In this document: positions 47,831 through 59,208 of the stretch, one piece after another
How the letters are laid out: every line of letters begins with the position of its first letter
Position numbering within the stretch: position 1 is the stretch's first letter
Source of the DNA: Glossina fuscipes
Lineage: Eukaryota > Arthropoda > Insecta > Diptera > Glossinidae
Length of the DNA stretch: 64,000 bases
Reading direction: 5' to 3'
NCBI RefSeq assembly: GCF_014805625.2
Contig: NW_023998455.1
Coordinates: 1,987,787 to 2,051,786, forward strand
Position numbers and translations under genes: made by a program
Notes under the pieces: generated by a model
Database searches by the model: none
Told to the model about the DNA's origin: nothing
Seen by the model: only the letters and a program-made list of their open reading frames with translations

Positions 47831-48154
47831 TATTGATTCACATATAGACATCCATCGTAACGTGGACAAATTTTAAAATGATTAACATTAAACAAAGATG
47901 AGGTACTGCAGCATTGGCCATGGAATATACGTTCAATTTCTTGTACATTTGTTGCAATTTACATGATGACAAGACCTATTTGCTTATTTTCTTGTATTGA
48001 CGAAAGAGTGCTTATGAGTCAGGAAAACCATGGACATGAAGTCCATTTGCCCGATGTTCTATTTCACTATCCTATTGCGATATCCTGTAATAAAAAAAAT
48101 TACTTTTGTCTTAGAATTTATTTCTCTAGCTTAGAAATTAATAATAATAATAGT

Positions 48155-49030
48155 AAGTAAGAAAAATAAATTCGGTCGGAGCCGAATCTTTTATACCCAT
48201 CACCGTTTACCCAAAAAACAGAAAAGAAGTAAAAGAACAAAATTCTCATGCTCTGTAATATGGGCGCATTAGATTTCTTCTAATTTCAAAATTAACGTTT
48301 TTGTCGCTTAAGGTTGTGGGCGTTATAGGCATGTCCTTTGAAAAGTTTAGATCAATTCCAAATTCTTTTGCCAATTTGTAAACGATATCGTCATTTTCAT
48401 TAACGGGAGAATGTTTACGGCTAATACTATAAAGTTGCGTAAAGGACAGACGGACGGACGAAAAGGCGCAGGTGTTTACGTACATTTCAAATTTGAAATT
48501 GGCCAAGAATTTGTACATTTGAAGCTTTTTTCTGCACGTCATAAAGGTATTGAAAAAAACGATTAAATTTTGATACACTGTAATGTTGAGTAGGTGTGGT
48601 CAAATTTTCCCATTTCTATGCACGGATGCTACAACATCGCCCTTAGAATATGCGTTCAAATTGTTGTACATTTATTTGCTATAGTTTATGAATAATAAGC
48701 AAAAAACCAACTTTTGATTCCTTTGATGTTCTCAGTTTACGTCATACTGTAGGCGTGTCCTTTGACCGACTTGGATCATTTTTCAATAATAACCTGCATG
48801 CAATAATTTTCAATTTTTCTGCTGGCAACTTTTTTTTGCGGCCAGAGGGATGTTTGCAACATAGGGCCAAACAGCCATACGCACGGGCGGGCCATGCTTA
48901 AATCGATTCAAAATTTGATGCTGATCAAGAATATATACACTTTGTGGGGTCTTTGAGGCTTCCTTTTGGGCGTTGCAAACATTGTGACAAAGAAATGAAT
49001 ATGCCCCTCATCTTGCGGTGAAGGGTATAA
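48155..49030 (+). mobile_element. Family A element, full length
   Basis: Colinear with the 35250 copy: aataaattcggtcggagccg and cttttatacccatcaccg at the left end, gcatgtcctttgaaaag, then ggacagacggacggacg, ggcgtgtcctttgaccgac, gctgatcaagaatatatac, ttccttttgggcgttgcaaac, and a right end at gtgaagggtataacggg. It ends about 200 bp before the MADF-BESS start codon and may supply part of that promoter region. Confidence 0.65.
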
Positions 49031-49229
49031 CGGGTTTAATTATCATTCACTCACCAATTTGAAAATAATTAATTCTTGAAGTTAAACAATCTGGCAACAT
49101 TGAAATTTGCGCTGACTGGTAGCATGAATGATGCTTCGCATGATTCACTTACGTTCGGCCTGATCCAATCTTTTGCGATTATAAAAACTGAATTGAAGGC
49201 AACGGTTGCATTATTATTATTCCCCAATT

Positions 49230-50540
49230 ATGGCAATTACGGCTAATAAAAAATTCTGGACAGAATTTATTAATCTTTATGAAAATTTACCATGCTTATG
49301 GAATAGTAAACATGAAGATTATAGCAATCGCGAGAAACGAAATGAAAGTTGGGATAAGATGGTTGAAAAATTGAAAGATATTGAACCCGATGCCAATCAT
49401 GATGCCGTTAAACGTAAAATAAATACTTTTCGTTCAAATTTTAATCGTGAAGTGAGAAAAATTAAACAATCGCGTACAAATGGTATTGATGAATATAATC
49501 CTACGTTATGGTATTTTGAACAGCTGTCCTTTCTATTGGAACAGGAGAAATATTTGGAAAAAATTTCTTTTCGCTTTGATGAAACCAATATAGCAGCCTA
49601 CGACGATGATACTAAATTGGTGAGTATTCCATTCTATCCCATTTTCGCATGCATTAATGACAAATTTTTTTTTTTAATTTTTTTATAGACAGTAGGATAT
49701 CCAATGAAATGCGAAATTGAAACCTTAGATAGTCCTCGAACCAATGATGACGATAATGAATCTCGTATGCAAGATGATGATCGTATCAAGAGATCTTTAG
49801 GACGTCGTATATGTAGGAAATTACCTTTAAATAAAACTGCCGAAAAATTGCGAAATTTTGATCAGGATCAAAAGCAACCATGGGTAAAAGAAATATAAGA
49901 AAGTACGACAAAATGAATTTTTTTGTTCATTTTTCCTTTTTGTATTTGTATTTAGTTGGCTGACACTATGACTCGGACATCTCCGCATTTAGCATTTGAA
50001 GAGCAGAATAAAAGAAATCAAGCTGTCTCCTTACCTTCGGCATTCAACAGTATAATCCGAAAAAGTCAAAGCAGATATCGAAAAACTTCACCCGGCATAA
50101 AGCAGGATAAAGATCATACTTGCGAGACAAATGAAGAGGAAAATAATGAAAAGTCATTGCAAATCGCACAGGAAGAGATTCGCAACTCAGGCACAAAACG
50201 ATCGTTGGAATTATTTTCATCAGATAGCAATCAACTGGGAAAGCAGCCGAAATTTCAACGTCTCTCCTTATCACCTCAGCCTGTTATTTATCATGAGAAT
50301 AGGGTAAACCCTAATCAAAGCGATTGCATAGATAATGACGAAGCGGATATTTATGCACGGGCATGGGCTTGTGGTTATCGAAAGCTATCGTCCGAGCAAA
50401 AACTGTATGCTAAAAAAGCTATGGATGAAATCTTAGTGATGGGTCAATTAAATGCCTTGAACCTTCATACGATAATGATAAATTCCGCCATATTAAGCGG
50501 TGGCGGTGGCGGAGGTAACGGGACTATTTGTTCAGAGTAG
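49230..50540 (+). CDS. MADF-BESS domain protein, three exons
   Basis: Probable sequence-specific DNA-binding regulator of the Adf-1 type. Exons are 49230-49619, 49689-49883 and 49956-50540, with GT-AG introns of 69 and 72 bases that both fall between codons; joined they give 389 residues. The MADF domain is at residues 9 to about 100 (FWTEFINLYENLPCLW, then LWYFEQLSFLLEQE), the Myb/SANT-like fold that binds DNA. An acidic and basic linker follows. A BESS-like motif is at about 326-363 (YRKLSSEQKLYAKKAMDEIL), which mediates protein interaction in this family. The tail is Gly-rich. ATG 49230 was chosen because it sits eight codons before the domain. MADF-BESS genes are numerous in flies, so the exact orthologue is not named. 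It converges on GlnRS, with 84 bases between the stop codons. Confidence 0.88.
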
Positions 50541-50624
50541 TATTAATTATTATAAAAACTGTTTTTATTTCAAGTAAAGCTTCTCAATGTTAGAAAAATA
50601 ATTTCTATTAAATCGGACTATTCC

Positions 50625-52967
50625 TCATTTTTTTCCGGTATCTTCTTTCAAGACTACCGTACGATTGAAGACCAGCTTCTCACACGTTGTATCGGGATCA
50701 ACCGAGAAGAATCCTATACGTTCAAATTGATATTTATCGTACACCTTAACAGTACTTAAGGAACGGTCAGCGTATGATTTCAAAACCATCTTCGAGTTCG
50801 GATTGATGTCCGTAAGGAAACCTCCTGGCACTTCATTTAGATCTTCAGGATTCTTATGCTGAAACAGTAATTCATATAGACGAACTTCGATGGTAATAGG
50901 TTGCGATACCCATTGAATAAAGGCTTTAGGTTTTTCAGCTTTCTCACTTAACTCGCAATCGCATAACAATTCCTTTATTTCACCCGTAGATATATCCTTT
51001 AGTACTTCTTTTACTTTTATAACTAACCCGGCGTGTCGCAACCCAACTGATTGACCGAGTGCCAAACGCCTATACCCTTTCTCGGGGTTTTCCTGAAAAT
51101 CACTTTGCTCTATATATATCACTCGGTCCAAGATCATACGATGGCAGCCTAGCTCTAAGTTTTGGGGGAAATCGGGTACCATCACCTCTTGCATCGAATC
51201 GTAAGGGAAATTAGCTATAATAACTTTTAAGGGCTGCAAAACTACTAAACGTCTAGGTGCTGTTACGTTTAGAACGTCTCTTACAGCCGCCTCTAACATG
51301 GAAGGATCCACTGATATTTGCGCACCGGTTACACCCATCTGAGCACAGAAATTGTTAATAGCCTCGGGCGGGAAACCTCTTCTCTTTAAAGCTGTCAACG
51401 TAAATAATCTCGGATCATCCCAATCTTCAACAATACGTTCCTGAATTAATTTCGCAATTTTCCGTTTCGACACCAACGCATAATTCATATTTAGACGTCC
51501 GTATTCCCATTGGACAGGGCAATAAATATCTAAAGCATTACACAACCAGTAATAAGAGGAACGACGAGATTGAAATTCTTTGGTACACAATGAATGGGTT
51601 ATATTCTCTAAAGAGTCGCACAAGCAATGAGTGTAATCATATGTTGGATATATGCACCATTTATCTCCTGTGCGATGATGTGGTATGAATTTAATTCGGT
51701 ACGCTACAGGATCTACTTTACCTTCTTCTAAGGTTATTTTCAAACGCAAGGTCGCGACTCCTTCGTCAATTTTCGCATTTTTCATATCCTCAAACAGTTG
51801 CAAAGATTCTTCTATGGGACGATCTCGCCACTCACTCGGTTTGGGATTAAATCCCTTCATTTCTTCAGCATTTTGATGACAAACATAAGCCAAGCCTTTG
51901 CGTATTAAAATAACAGCCCATTCATACAATTGCTGAAAATAATCGGAAGAGTGCGTTATCTTATATGGTTTATAGCCCAACCATTCAACCATATCATGTA
52001 TGCCTGTAAAAAACTTTTCTTCTTCCTTTTCAGGATTTGTGTCATCGTAACGCAGATAACAAATGCCGCCGTGAGCAGCGGCGTAACCGAAATTGATATT
52101 TATAGCTTTAGCATGACCAATATGAAGAATACCATTAGGTTCCGGTGGGAAACGAGTTTGAACTCGACCACCTGTTACACGTAAATGCTGCTTTAGTAAA
52201 TTTTCAGTATGATTCGTAACCACATAACCATCGGTCTTATAGTTTTCACCCGGTGCATGGAAATGTACCTTAGTTTTCATTAGTTCCCCTATAGTATGAG
52301 CTCCATCATGATTTTCCGTATCATTTTCCTTTTTCATCGATTTATTATTATCCACATTATCGTTTGATTTTGATTTCTCTTTTTTCTTATCGATTTTAGT
52401 GGCAGGTTTCAAATCATCCTCAGTCTTCGGGCCAAGTAAATCAAAAATCTCCACATCTATAGCTGCCTTAACACTTTTACCGTCTGCCCATTTCAAATGT
52501 TCCCTGACTTCTTGCATTATTTTCGATGAATTGAAATGATAACGCTGCTCTAATAATGCTTTTGTATGCTTTTGTATAAGTTTTTGAACCAGTTTCTCAA
52601 TTTCTTCCGGTGTAATGATTACATTCACACCGCATTCAGATTCAAATTGTTCTATATCAACATTGATGTCTATTTTCTGGCCCAGCTTTAGTAAATATTC
52701 CAAACTTGCATCAACTTTCATAGCACTATTTAATTTACCGCTCGCAATGTAGCGCGTTATCAAAGGTAATTGACCCGCAATTTGTGGCTTAATTTTAGTC
52801 GCCATATGATACAATAGCATGCCAGCGCCTTCAGGTAAATCCCTACCGTTGATTTCCGCCAAAGCCAATTGTAAATTCTTAGTAACGTTTGCATTCTTAA
52901 GGGTTTCCTTCGCTTTCTGCTCACTCATACCCAAATGCTGAAATTGCAACAACAATTCTCCTGACAT
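50625..52967 (-). CDS. GlnRS: Glutaminyl-tRNA synthetase
   Basis: Class I cytosolic aminoacyl-tRNA synthetase that charges tRNA-Gln. It is 780 residues from the ATG at 52967; the frame stays open eight codons further upstream but without an ATG. The eukaryotic N-terminal tRNA-binding extension covers about 1-185, followed by a Lys-rich linker. The Rossmann catalytic core opens with PPEPNGILHIGHAKAI (residues 274-289, HIGH at 282-285). The KMSKS equivalent is VSKRK at 499-503, and the two C-terminal beta-barrels run to the end. Length agrees with the fly enzyme, about 778 from memory. No intron interrupts the coding region. Its 3' end faces the MADF-BESS gene, and an AATAAA on this strand near 50570 lies between the two stops. 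Confidence 0.97.
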   Translation of the reverse strand: MSGELLLQFQHLGMSEQKAKETLKNANVTKNLQLALAEINGRDLPEGAGMLLYHMATKIKPQIAGQLPLITRYIASGKLNSAMKVDASLEYLLKLGQKIDINVDIEQFESECGVNVIITPEEIEKLVQKLIQKHTKALLEQRYHFNSSKIMQEVREHLKWADGKSVKAAIDVEIFDLLGPKTEDDLKPATKIDKKKEKSKSNDNVDNNKSMKKENDTENHDGAHTIGELMKTKVHFHAPGENYKTDGYVVTNHTENLLKQHLRVTGGRVQTRFPPEPNGILHIGHAKAININFGYAAAHGGICYLRYDDTNPEKEEEKFFTGIHDMVEWLGYKPYKITHSSDYFQQLYEWAVILIRKGLAYVCHQNAEEMKGFNPKPSEWRDRPIEESLQLFEDMKNAKIDEGVATLRLKITLEEGKVDPVAYRIKFIPHHRTGDKWCIYPTYDYTHCLCDSLENITHSLCTKEFQSRRSSYYWLCNALDIYCPVQWEYGRLNMNYALVSKRKIAKLIQERIVEDWDDPRLFTLTALKRRGFPPEAINNFCAQMGVTGAQISVDPSMLEAAVRDVLNVTAPRRLVVLQPLKVIIANFPYDSMQEVMVPDFPQNLELGCHRMILDRVIYIEQSDFQENPEKGYRRLALGQSVGLRHAGLVIKVKEVLKDISTGEIKELLCDCELSEKAEKPKAFIQWVSQPITIEVRLYELLFQHKNPEDLNEVPGGFLTDINPNSKMVLKSYADRSLSTVKVYDKYQFERIGFFSVDPDTTCEKLVFNRTVVLKEDTGKK

Positions 52968-53924
52968 ACTGCGGCTAACAAGCAAAAGCAATGATTATAA
53001 AATTTTAAGAGATAATTCAGTTTCTTAATATGCAATCCAACCTTAGCGAAATGTTCAAATTTTTTTATTGAAGAATTGTTTAAAAAACAAACGATTTACA
53101 ATAAGAAATCACAAGATTGAAGATTATTCTATAACATGTGCGAAAATGCAACAACACCAAAGCCGCAACGTATAAAAATGCAATGTTACCAGAACCAATT
53201 ATTGCAAATGTAAATGCAAATGAGATTATTTATTGCCTTCATTTTGTCCAATAATAGCAAAAGTGTACAATAGAATCGTTAAACATTTGACATTTAAAAA
53301 CAACCGAAGAGAAGATATTTAAGCTAGGATTGGATTAATTTTCCACTGCTGTATGCATATGTAATTACATTTTATTTAGAATAATTTTAGATAGTCACCG
53401 CTTTTAATACGCGATTTGATTTTCTCAATTGATTCTTATGGTCAGAAAGAAAGGACGACAATGAAAACAAATGGTATCATCAATAATATAAATTAATTGT
53501 GACACTAACACGTCCTTTACCATAAGTCAACAAAATTGAATACTAATAAGAATAACAGTAATTAGTATCCATACGTTAAAAGAAACAAAAGTTAACTCTT
53601 ACCTATTTCGGACTAGTGATTAGTGGCGACCACGAAAAAAAATACTTTTCTCATAGATGCTGAAGGAAAACCAAATTAAAATAGCAAGTTAAAAATGATT
53701 ACGTACGAGCGGCCAAAGCCGAATTTTTTTAAAAGGTGCGATAGAAACAAGCATTTAAATGTTTAGAAAGTTTTCTACTTTTTATAACGACTGTTTATGA
53801 AGAGACCTGTTTTTTAACAGATCTTTTACTTATAGTGATAATAAAGATGACCAGATTACCACTTATTAATAATATCGACAGCGAGAGAAGCCTATTGCGC
53901 TTCCTTTTTATACCTCTCATCGAA
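52968..53924. promoter_or_regulatory. Upstream region of GlnRS
   Basis: Non-coding. On the GlnRS strand a cagTATG context with a pyrimidine stretch lies just before the ATG, so a short 5' UTR intron ending at the start codon is possible. No core-promoter motif was identified with confidence. Confidence 0.3.
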
Positions 53925-54830
53925 AGAGAAGGATGAGTATATGCATTTTGTCAAAACGTTTGCAACGCCCAGGAGAAAGCGTCAGAGACCCCACAAAGTA
54001 TATATATTCTTGATCAGCAACAAATTTTAAATCGAGTTAAGCATATCCTTCTAGCCGGCTGTCCGTCTGTGTAATGTCTGTTGTAAACATTCTCATGTCC
54101 GCAAAAATGAACTCATCGACTACATAATTGACAGAAACATTGAGAACTCTTGCAGTTTGGTATTGAAAATGAGTCAAATCAATCGAACGACACGCCCACA
54201 ACATCGCGTAAACTGAGAACACACCCATTTTTGAAAGGGAATGAAAAATTGGTTTTTTGGTCATTACTTATAAACTAAAGCATATATGCACGCGCAATAA
54301 ATGCACGAAAATTTAAACAAGCATTTTATGGGCGAAGCTGCAGTATCTGTACGTATATGGAAAAAATTGACCATGCCTATCCAATGCTATGGTATATCAA
54401 AATTTTATTTGTTTTCAATGCCTTTGTAAGGCGCAGAAAAAAGCTTAACAAATCCCATAGTGTATAAATTCTTGGCCAATTTGAAATGCATCTAAACACT
54501 TTCGCCTGTTTCTCTGTCCATCTATCTGTTTGCGCAGCTTTGTAGCATCTTTGGTAAACGGTCTCCAGTTAGCGAAAATAAAGATATCGCCTTAAAAATT
54601 TGCCAAAGAATTTGAAACTGACCAAAACTTTTCAAAGGACGTGCCTAAAACACATGCACATGCCTCTACGACAAAAACTTTTACTTTGAAAATCGAAGAA
54701 ATCCCCTGTGTCCACTCCATTATTAGAGAAAATGGGAATTTTGTACTTTTACTTCTTTTGCGTTTTTTTTTTTGGTATGAAGGATTCTATCGCTATCGAA
54801 TTGGATTTTTTTTGCTTGCTTTGTGTTTAG
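53925..54830 (-). mobile_element. Family A element, nearly full length, reverse
   Basis: The order of landmarks is inverted. It begins with cgtttgcaacgcccaggag and ccccacaaagtatatatattc, then ttgatcagcaac and ggctgtccgtctgtg, and runs to gaaggattctatcgc and ttttgcttgctttg at 54830. Short open frames inside are chance. Confidence 0.6.
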
Positions 54831-54914
54831 TTAAAAAACTGATACGTTATTCAGACGATTTTTTCTTTATACACAAAAGAGAAAAGAATTAAAATTCCCT
54901 TCCTTCAAAAGGGG

Positions 54915-55425
54915 GGTCTTTTATATAAGCAAGAGCCTAATAGAGCAGCGCACATCGACATATTCCGTTTGGCATGTCGTTCCACTTCAGCACTCCGATT
55001 TTCTGCTATATTCCGCTGCTTTAAGAAGTCAAGTTGATGTTGTTTGAAAAATTCAAAATCCAAATTTGATTTCTTGTCTAATCCACCTAAGAAATTCTCA
55101 TAATTTGCGTTTATGGTATCCTCGAAGGTGCTTATACCATTATACCATCAGATTCAGCGCAACGACGTTTTTGTATATCGCATTCTCAATTCTCAAGCAC
55201 TTGTTGTTCCTCACATTCTAAGGCACGCTCTTTCTCCACAATTTTATTTATTTTTATTAATTGTCGTCGATTTTGTTCCGTACATTATTTCATGAATTGC
55301 TTTCTATGTTGAATTTTGATGAGTTTGTGTCAGCCAATGAATGTGCTGCACCGAATGTGATGTGGTCAAAATTTAATAGGGGTTCCGCTAGCGTCCAGGC
55401 CTCCAAGCATGTTCGAACCATATCT
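54915..55425 (-). pseudogene. Broken coding sequence of unknown family
   Basis: Minus-strand pieces in sequential frames read like one disrupted protein. From about 55415 it reads MVRTCLEAWTLAEPLLNFDH. From about 55280 it reads EQNRRQLIKINKIVEKERAL, ECEEQQVLEN, then a stop, then ECDIQKRRCAESDG. From about 55120 it reads NANYENFLGGLDKKSNLDFE, FFKQHQLDFLKQRNIAENRS, AEVERHAKRNMSM. The charged helical composition with Glu, Lys, Arg and Gln is quite unlike chance translation of this AT-rich DNA. At least one stop and two frameshifts separate the pieces. It could be an old duplicate of a DNA-binding gene or a transposon accessory ORF. Confidence 0.4.
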
Positions 55426-55824
55426 ATGTTATGTATATGTACTTAACCTAATCGGAGAACGTGTTCCGTCTTCCACTTCGGATGGTGATTAAAAAATAAA
55501 TAGCCCCTGCAGGCATATAACTTTTCTATATTAGTTAAGAAGTGCGAAAGTATTCAGCTAGTCCTAGTAGCGATATGCATCCTGAAATATCGTTGAACCC
55601 TAAACCATCTCGTCGTAATTGTTGGAGTCTGCAAACCCACTAGACTTCAAATTTTTTCGTGAAATTATGCAGGATTTGTGAGAAACATCCGTAATTGAAT
55701 CATTATTTCAGTTACAACCTATAAATATATAAAATTCGTAATCCTTAAGAATTTTAAGTATTTTACGCATTTAACGCAGTTTTTTCTTTTTTAGGGGGAA
55801 AAACTTGCGGACATAAGTTCAAAT

Positions 55825-56214
55825 TTATTTTTTCCCTTCCACCATAATAATATGATAACCAAATTTAGTTTTAATCGGCGGATCAGTATATACGGGATTG
55901 CTAACAGTCGATATCGGTAAAGCAAAGGCAGCATCTTGAAATGGCCCAACCATCGAACCACGTATTTGCCACCCTAAATCACCACCTTGTCGAGCCTTAT
56001 CCTCACTATAAGCAGCAGCTACTTCAGGAAATTTTTGTCCAGCTTTCAATTTTTCTAAAGCTTCAAGGACCTTCCCCTGTTTTTCGCAAAGAATGTGTCT
56101 CACTTTAATGGCCGAGCCGGCATTAGTAGTTTTTTTCCCATTACTACTACCGCCACCATCACCATCAGTATTTTTCTTACTGGCCTTATTTTTTGCATCC
56201 TTCTTGGGGGCCAT
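55825..56214 (-). CDS. Parvulin-type peptidyl-prolyl isomerase, PIN4/Par14 family
   Basis: Small rotamase of 129 residues, essentially the length of human PIN4 (131). The basic, Gly/Ser-rich N-terminus (about 1-35, starts [14 protein letters not shown]) is the nucleic-acid-binding tail of this family, which associates with pre-ribosomes. The rotamase domain spans 36-129, with the hallmark strings [37 protein letters not shown] and [14 protein letters not shown]. The family isomerises Xaa-Pro bonds without the phosphate specificity of Pin1. It is one exon. The stop codon sits inside AAAATAAAT, so a polyadenylation hexamer overlaps the end of the gene. I believe the Drosophila counterpart is CG11858, but that is from memory. 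Confidence 0.95.
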   Translation of the reverse strand: MAPKKDAKNKASKKNTDGDGGGSSNGKKTTNAGSAIKVRHILCEKQGKVLEALEKLKAGQKFPEVAAAYSEDKARQGGDLGWQIRGSMVGPFQDAAFALPISTVSNPVYTDPPIKTKFGYHIIMVEGKK

Positions 56215-57276
56215 AATGCTGTATTAATCTTTGAATTGAAAAAATTAAATATGTTTACCCTTTCTTTTCTTTCTTTTTTTTTGGAAAGGCAGGATTATTT
56301 TAAGCACAATGACAACGTGCCAGAGCTTAAAAGTAATTTTTCGTAAACAAAATTGTTTTTGGTTTGATAAAACAAAACAGATAACTCTGTAGTTAATTGT
56401 CACATTTGTACATACATCCCTGTCATAGTTAGGTATATTTCAGTTTTTACGATATATATTTATTACGATTTTTTAATTTTCTATTCACGATAGCAGTGCC
56501 ACGTATCGTATATGGATATTGTTGTAAATTTTGACAAACTTTTACCATTCAGTTATACTTAATGTATAATGGTGCATATATAAAAAATATACATATGGGG
56601 AACTTGGAAATTGCATAATATTGATCACAAAAATTTCTTATATATATATATTAATAATGATAGATATCAATAAGAATGCCTGCAATTTTTACCTTAACTT
56701 TCTTTAAAGCATTAATATTCTTTTGTTTCTATCTCCCCAATTCATATACTTTCATTATTATTGAATTAGTTAATTTATGATTTTATTTAACATCATATAT
56801 ATTTTTTTAAATAATTATTTTATTCATTAATTAAAATTAACTGTCACATAACATTTTCAATGCAAGTTTTTCATACTATAGGCAATCGTTTAAAACATAC
56901 AGCGAACGGAGCCTAAAGTTTCTTACTACTTTTCTAACTGAACTAAAATCAAGTCTATCATTTAAAATTGAAATTTTCTTATTGGCGGCCTTTCCAAATA
57001 TACGTGGAAACTAGGGTGAATTTTCTGTTTTTAGAAAAAATAATTTAAAAAATTAGAAACTATTACTATAATACATAATAAATAATTAAATTAAATTGAA
57101 ATAAAAGCAAAATAAATGAAATAAGAAAAATTAAAAATTTTTCTTTATACATTTTTTTTTTAAGTTTAAAGCTAGCAAGTCTTATAGCAGTTACAACCGC
57201 CAAGGAGGCAGCAAAGTCTGAGAACGGCCCACGAAGACCTTAGCAAAATGAAAAAAACCTTCTCTGCTACTTCTAG
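56215..57276. other. Upstream region of the PIN4 gene and intergenic DNA
   Basis: The first 100-200 bases should hold the PIN4 promoter; no motif is distinctive. The rest is very AT-rich with no open frame of note. Confidence 0.4.
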
Positions 57277-57453
57277 GTTTCGCAACTTTCTTAGCTAGCG
57301 ACGGATTTTCCACCGTTTTTGTGTACATTTTTGTACACTCGTAGTAGTAGCAGTAGTAGTAGCGAAAAAGGAAAATTCCGCATTAAGTGTTGACGACAAA
57401 GATGTACCCAAAAACGGTGGAAAATCTGTCGCTAGCTAAGAAAGTTGCGAAAC
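57277..57453. repeat. Near-perfect 52-bp inverted repeat around a 73-bp centre
   Basis: The left arm 57277-57328 starts gtttcgcaactttcttagct and ends gtgtacat. The right arm 57402-57453 is its reverse complement with two mismatches in 52. The centre contains a GTAGTAGTAGC trinucleotide tract and the small palindrome gtgtacatttttgtacac across the left junction. The outer flanks also show related TACTTCTA / TTACTACTACTA motifs. It could form a long hairpin; it looks like a foldback element or MITE, but no target-site duplication was found. Confidence 0.8.
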
Positions 57454-57559
57454 TTACTACTACTAAAAAAAAAAAAATGCGGGGACAAGTGCAAAGCCAA
57501 GTGCTGCTCCGGCTAAAAGTTTATGTATGCATATATATACATACAAGCCCGTAATCGGG

Positions 57560-57800
57560 CCTTGTTCCGAATTGCGTTATGATTTTCGTTAGACTTTGAA
57601 CGACGGCGACGGTGAACGGGTGCGTGTTGAAGAATTGCTCCGAGTTTCGCTTTTATGACTTCTGTTAAACATTGAACGATGACGACTTCGCGGTGACAAG
57701 TGCCTGATCGGGCCTTTTTCCATCTTGGGCTGTTATGGCTTATATCAGACATTGGGCGATGCTTACGTTGTGGTGAACAAGTGCAAGAACAAGAGAGTTG
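57560..57800. repeat. Diverged 78-79-bp tandem repeat, three units
   Basis: Related blocks lie at about 57570, 57648 and 57727: gttatgattttcgttagact, tatgacttctgttaaacatt, ttatggcttatatcagacat. Each is followed by tgaacgacggcg-like and ggtgaac/ggtgacaagtgc motifs. The stretch is GC-richer than its surroundings and sits 107 bp beyond the 52-bp inverted repeat. Confidence 0.55.
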
Positions 57801-59208
57801 CTCCGACTCTTACGTAAAAATCTATGCATATTATCGTGAATTCTAGATCTACTACAACTACAAGAACAATCAGAACGTCTTGAAGATTGGCGGATTCATG
57901 AAGAGATTTGGAAAATTTAATTCTTATTTGCTAGCCATCCAATCCTCTGCCATGTGCTCACTTTCCCTGAGAGTCGCCTGCTCACTTTTCGAGGGTTGTC
58001 TTAATTTTTTTAGAATTTGTCTCCAGTCTTTCAGAACGCTGGCTACATCGGCTCGTCTTTTTCGGCCCACGGCTGACTGTGTTATTTTTTCTAGTATCAT
58101 CGTATATTATAAATGAGAAAAAAAATTTATATATATATAAAAAAACGTTACCTTGCTAAATGGTACCTTTGCCGATACTCATTATCCCGGCATTTAGCCA
58201 TATTGACTCAAAAGAATTGAGAAGATTTTAGCGAATTTCTGCTTCAGAATGCATAATTTTCCCTGAAAAACTCGTATAGGCACCTCTTTGTAACTTGATA
58301 CAATTTGCGAGTAAGCAATGTAATCGTTTTTTTCCAATTAAAAACTCACGGAACACTTCGCAGAATTATTTATTATAATTTTTCAACAATAAAGAAGAAT
58401 ATTTTTTCTCAATAAGTAACCTTCAAAAAATGTCACCTTTTCAAATAAGAAAAATTCATTAAAGGGTTAAGAGCGAGTTGTCAGCTTTCACCGTTGCTCA
58501 AAAACGACGGACAAAGCAAATTAATATTGTCTGAATGAAATCTATCGCAGTACAATATTGTTGACAAGAAGTTGTAAATAAAAACACGGTTGATTTTACA
58601 ATCAAATATGAAGAAATCATCGCAAAGATAAACAGCGAATTTATAAAATTTAACAACAAGAAAATTAATACAAAGGTAAACAAGTCTGTTTATTACTTAG
58701 TTATAAATAAGATTGATTGACATAAATATTAGATATATTTTTGTGTATTGATTGATCCATAATTTGGAAGGTAGCATTTATCACTCTCTAATAAAACAAT
58801 TTGATGAGTATATTTTAACTTTAATATAAACGGTCCTTAATGCCTAATGACCGCCCATTGTGTCAGTCCCCATACGATTGGTCAATTCCCATCAAATTTT
58901 GTAATTAAGTTTAAAAAAGTATCCCGTATTTTCGACTCTATAATCTATATATATATAAGAATAATTATGTCTTTAACGACATTGAATATGAAAACTATCT
59001 CTAGCTAAATAAAATTGTATCGTTGATCACGAAGCAAAGGTTGGCAATCATTGTTATCAAGAATTAATGTTAGTGCTGTCATCTCGTTTACTTTTTGATA
59101 CGATATTTGACAATTGACAAATCTCTTATGCATTCAGTTTTATTATCATCTCTTCTTTCTTTCCTATCGAGAAATTGAAAAAATAAAGCTCATCGAAAAG
59201 CAATTTTC
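57801..59208. other. Intergenic before eIF1A
   Basis: AT-rich DNA without recognised coding sequence; the eIF1A promoter should lie in the last few hundred bases. Confidence 0.4.
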
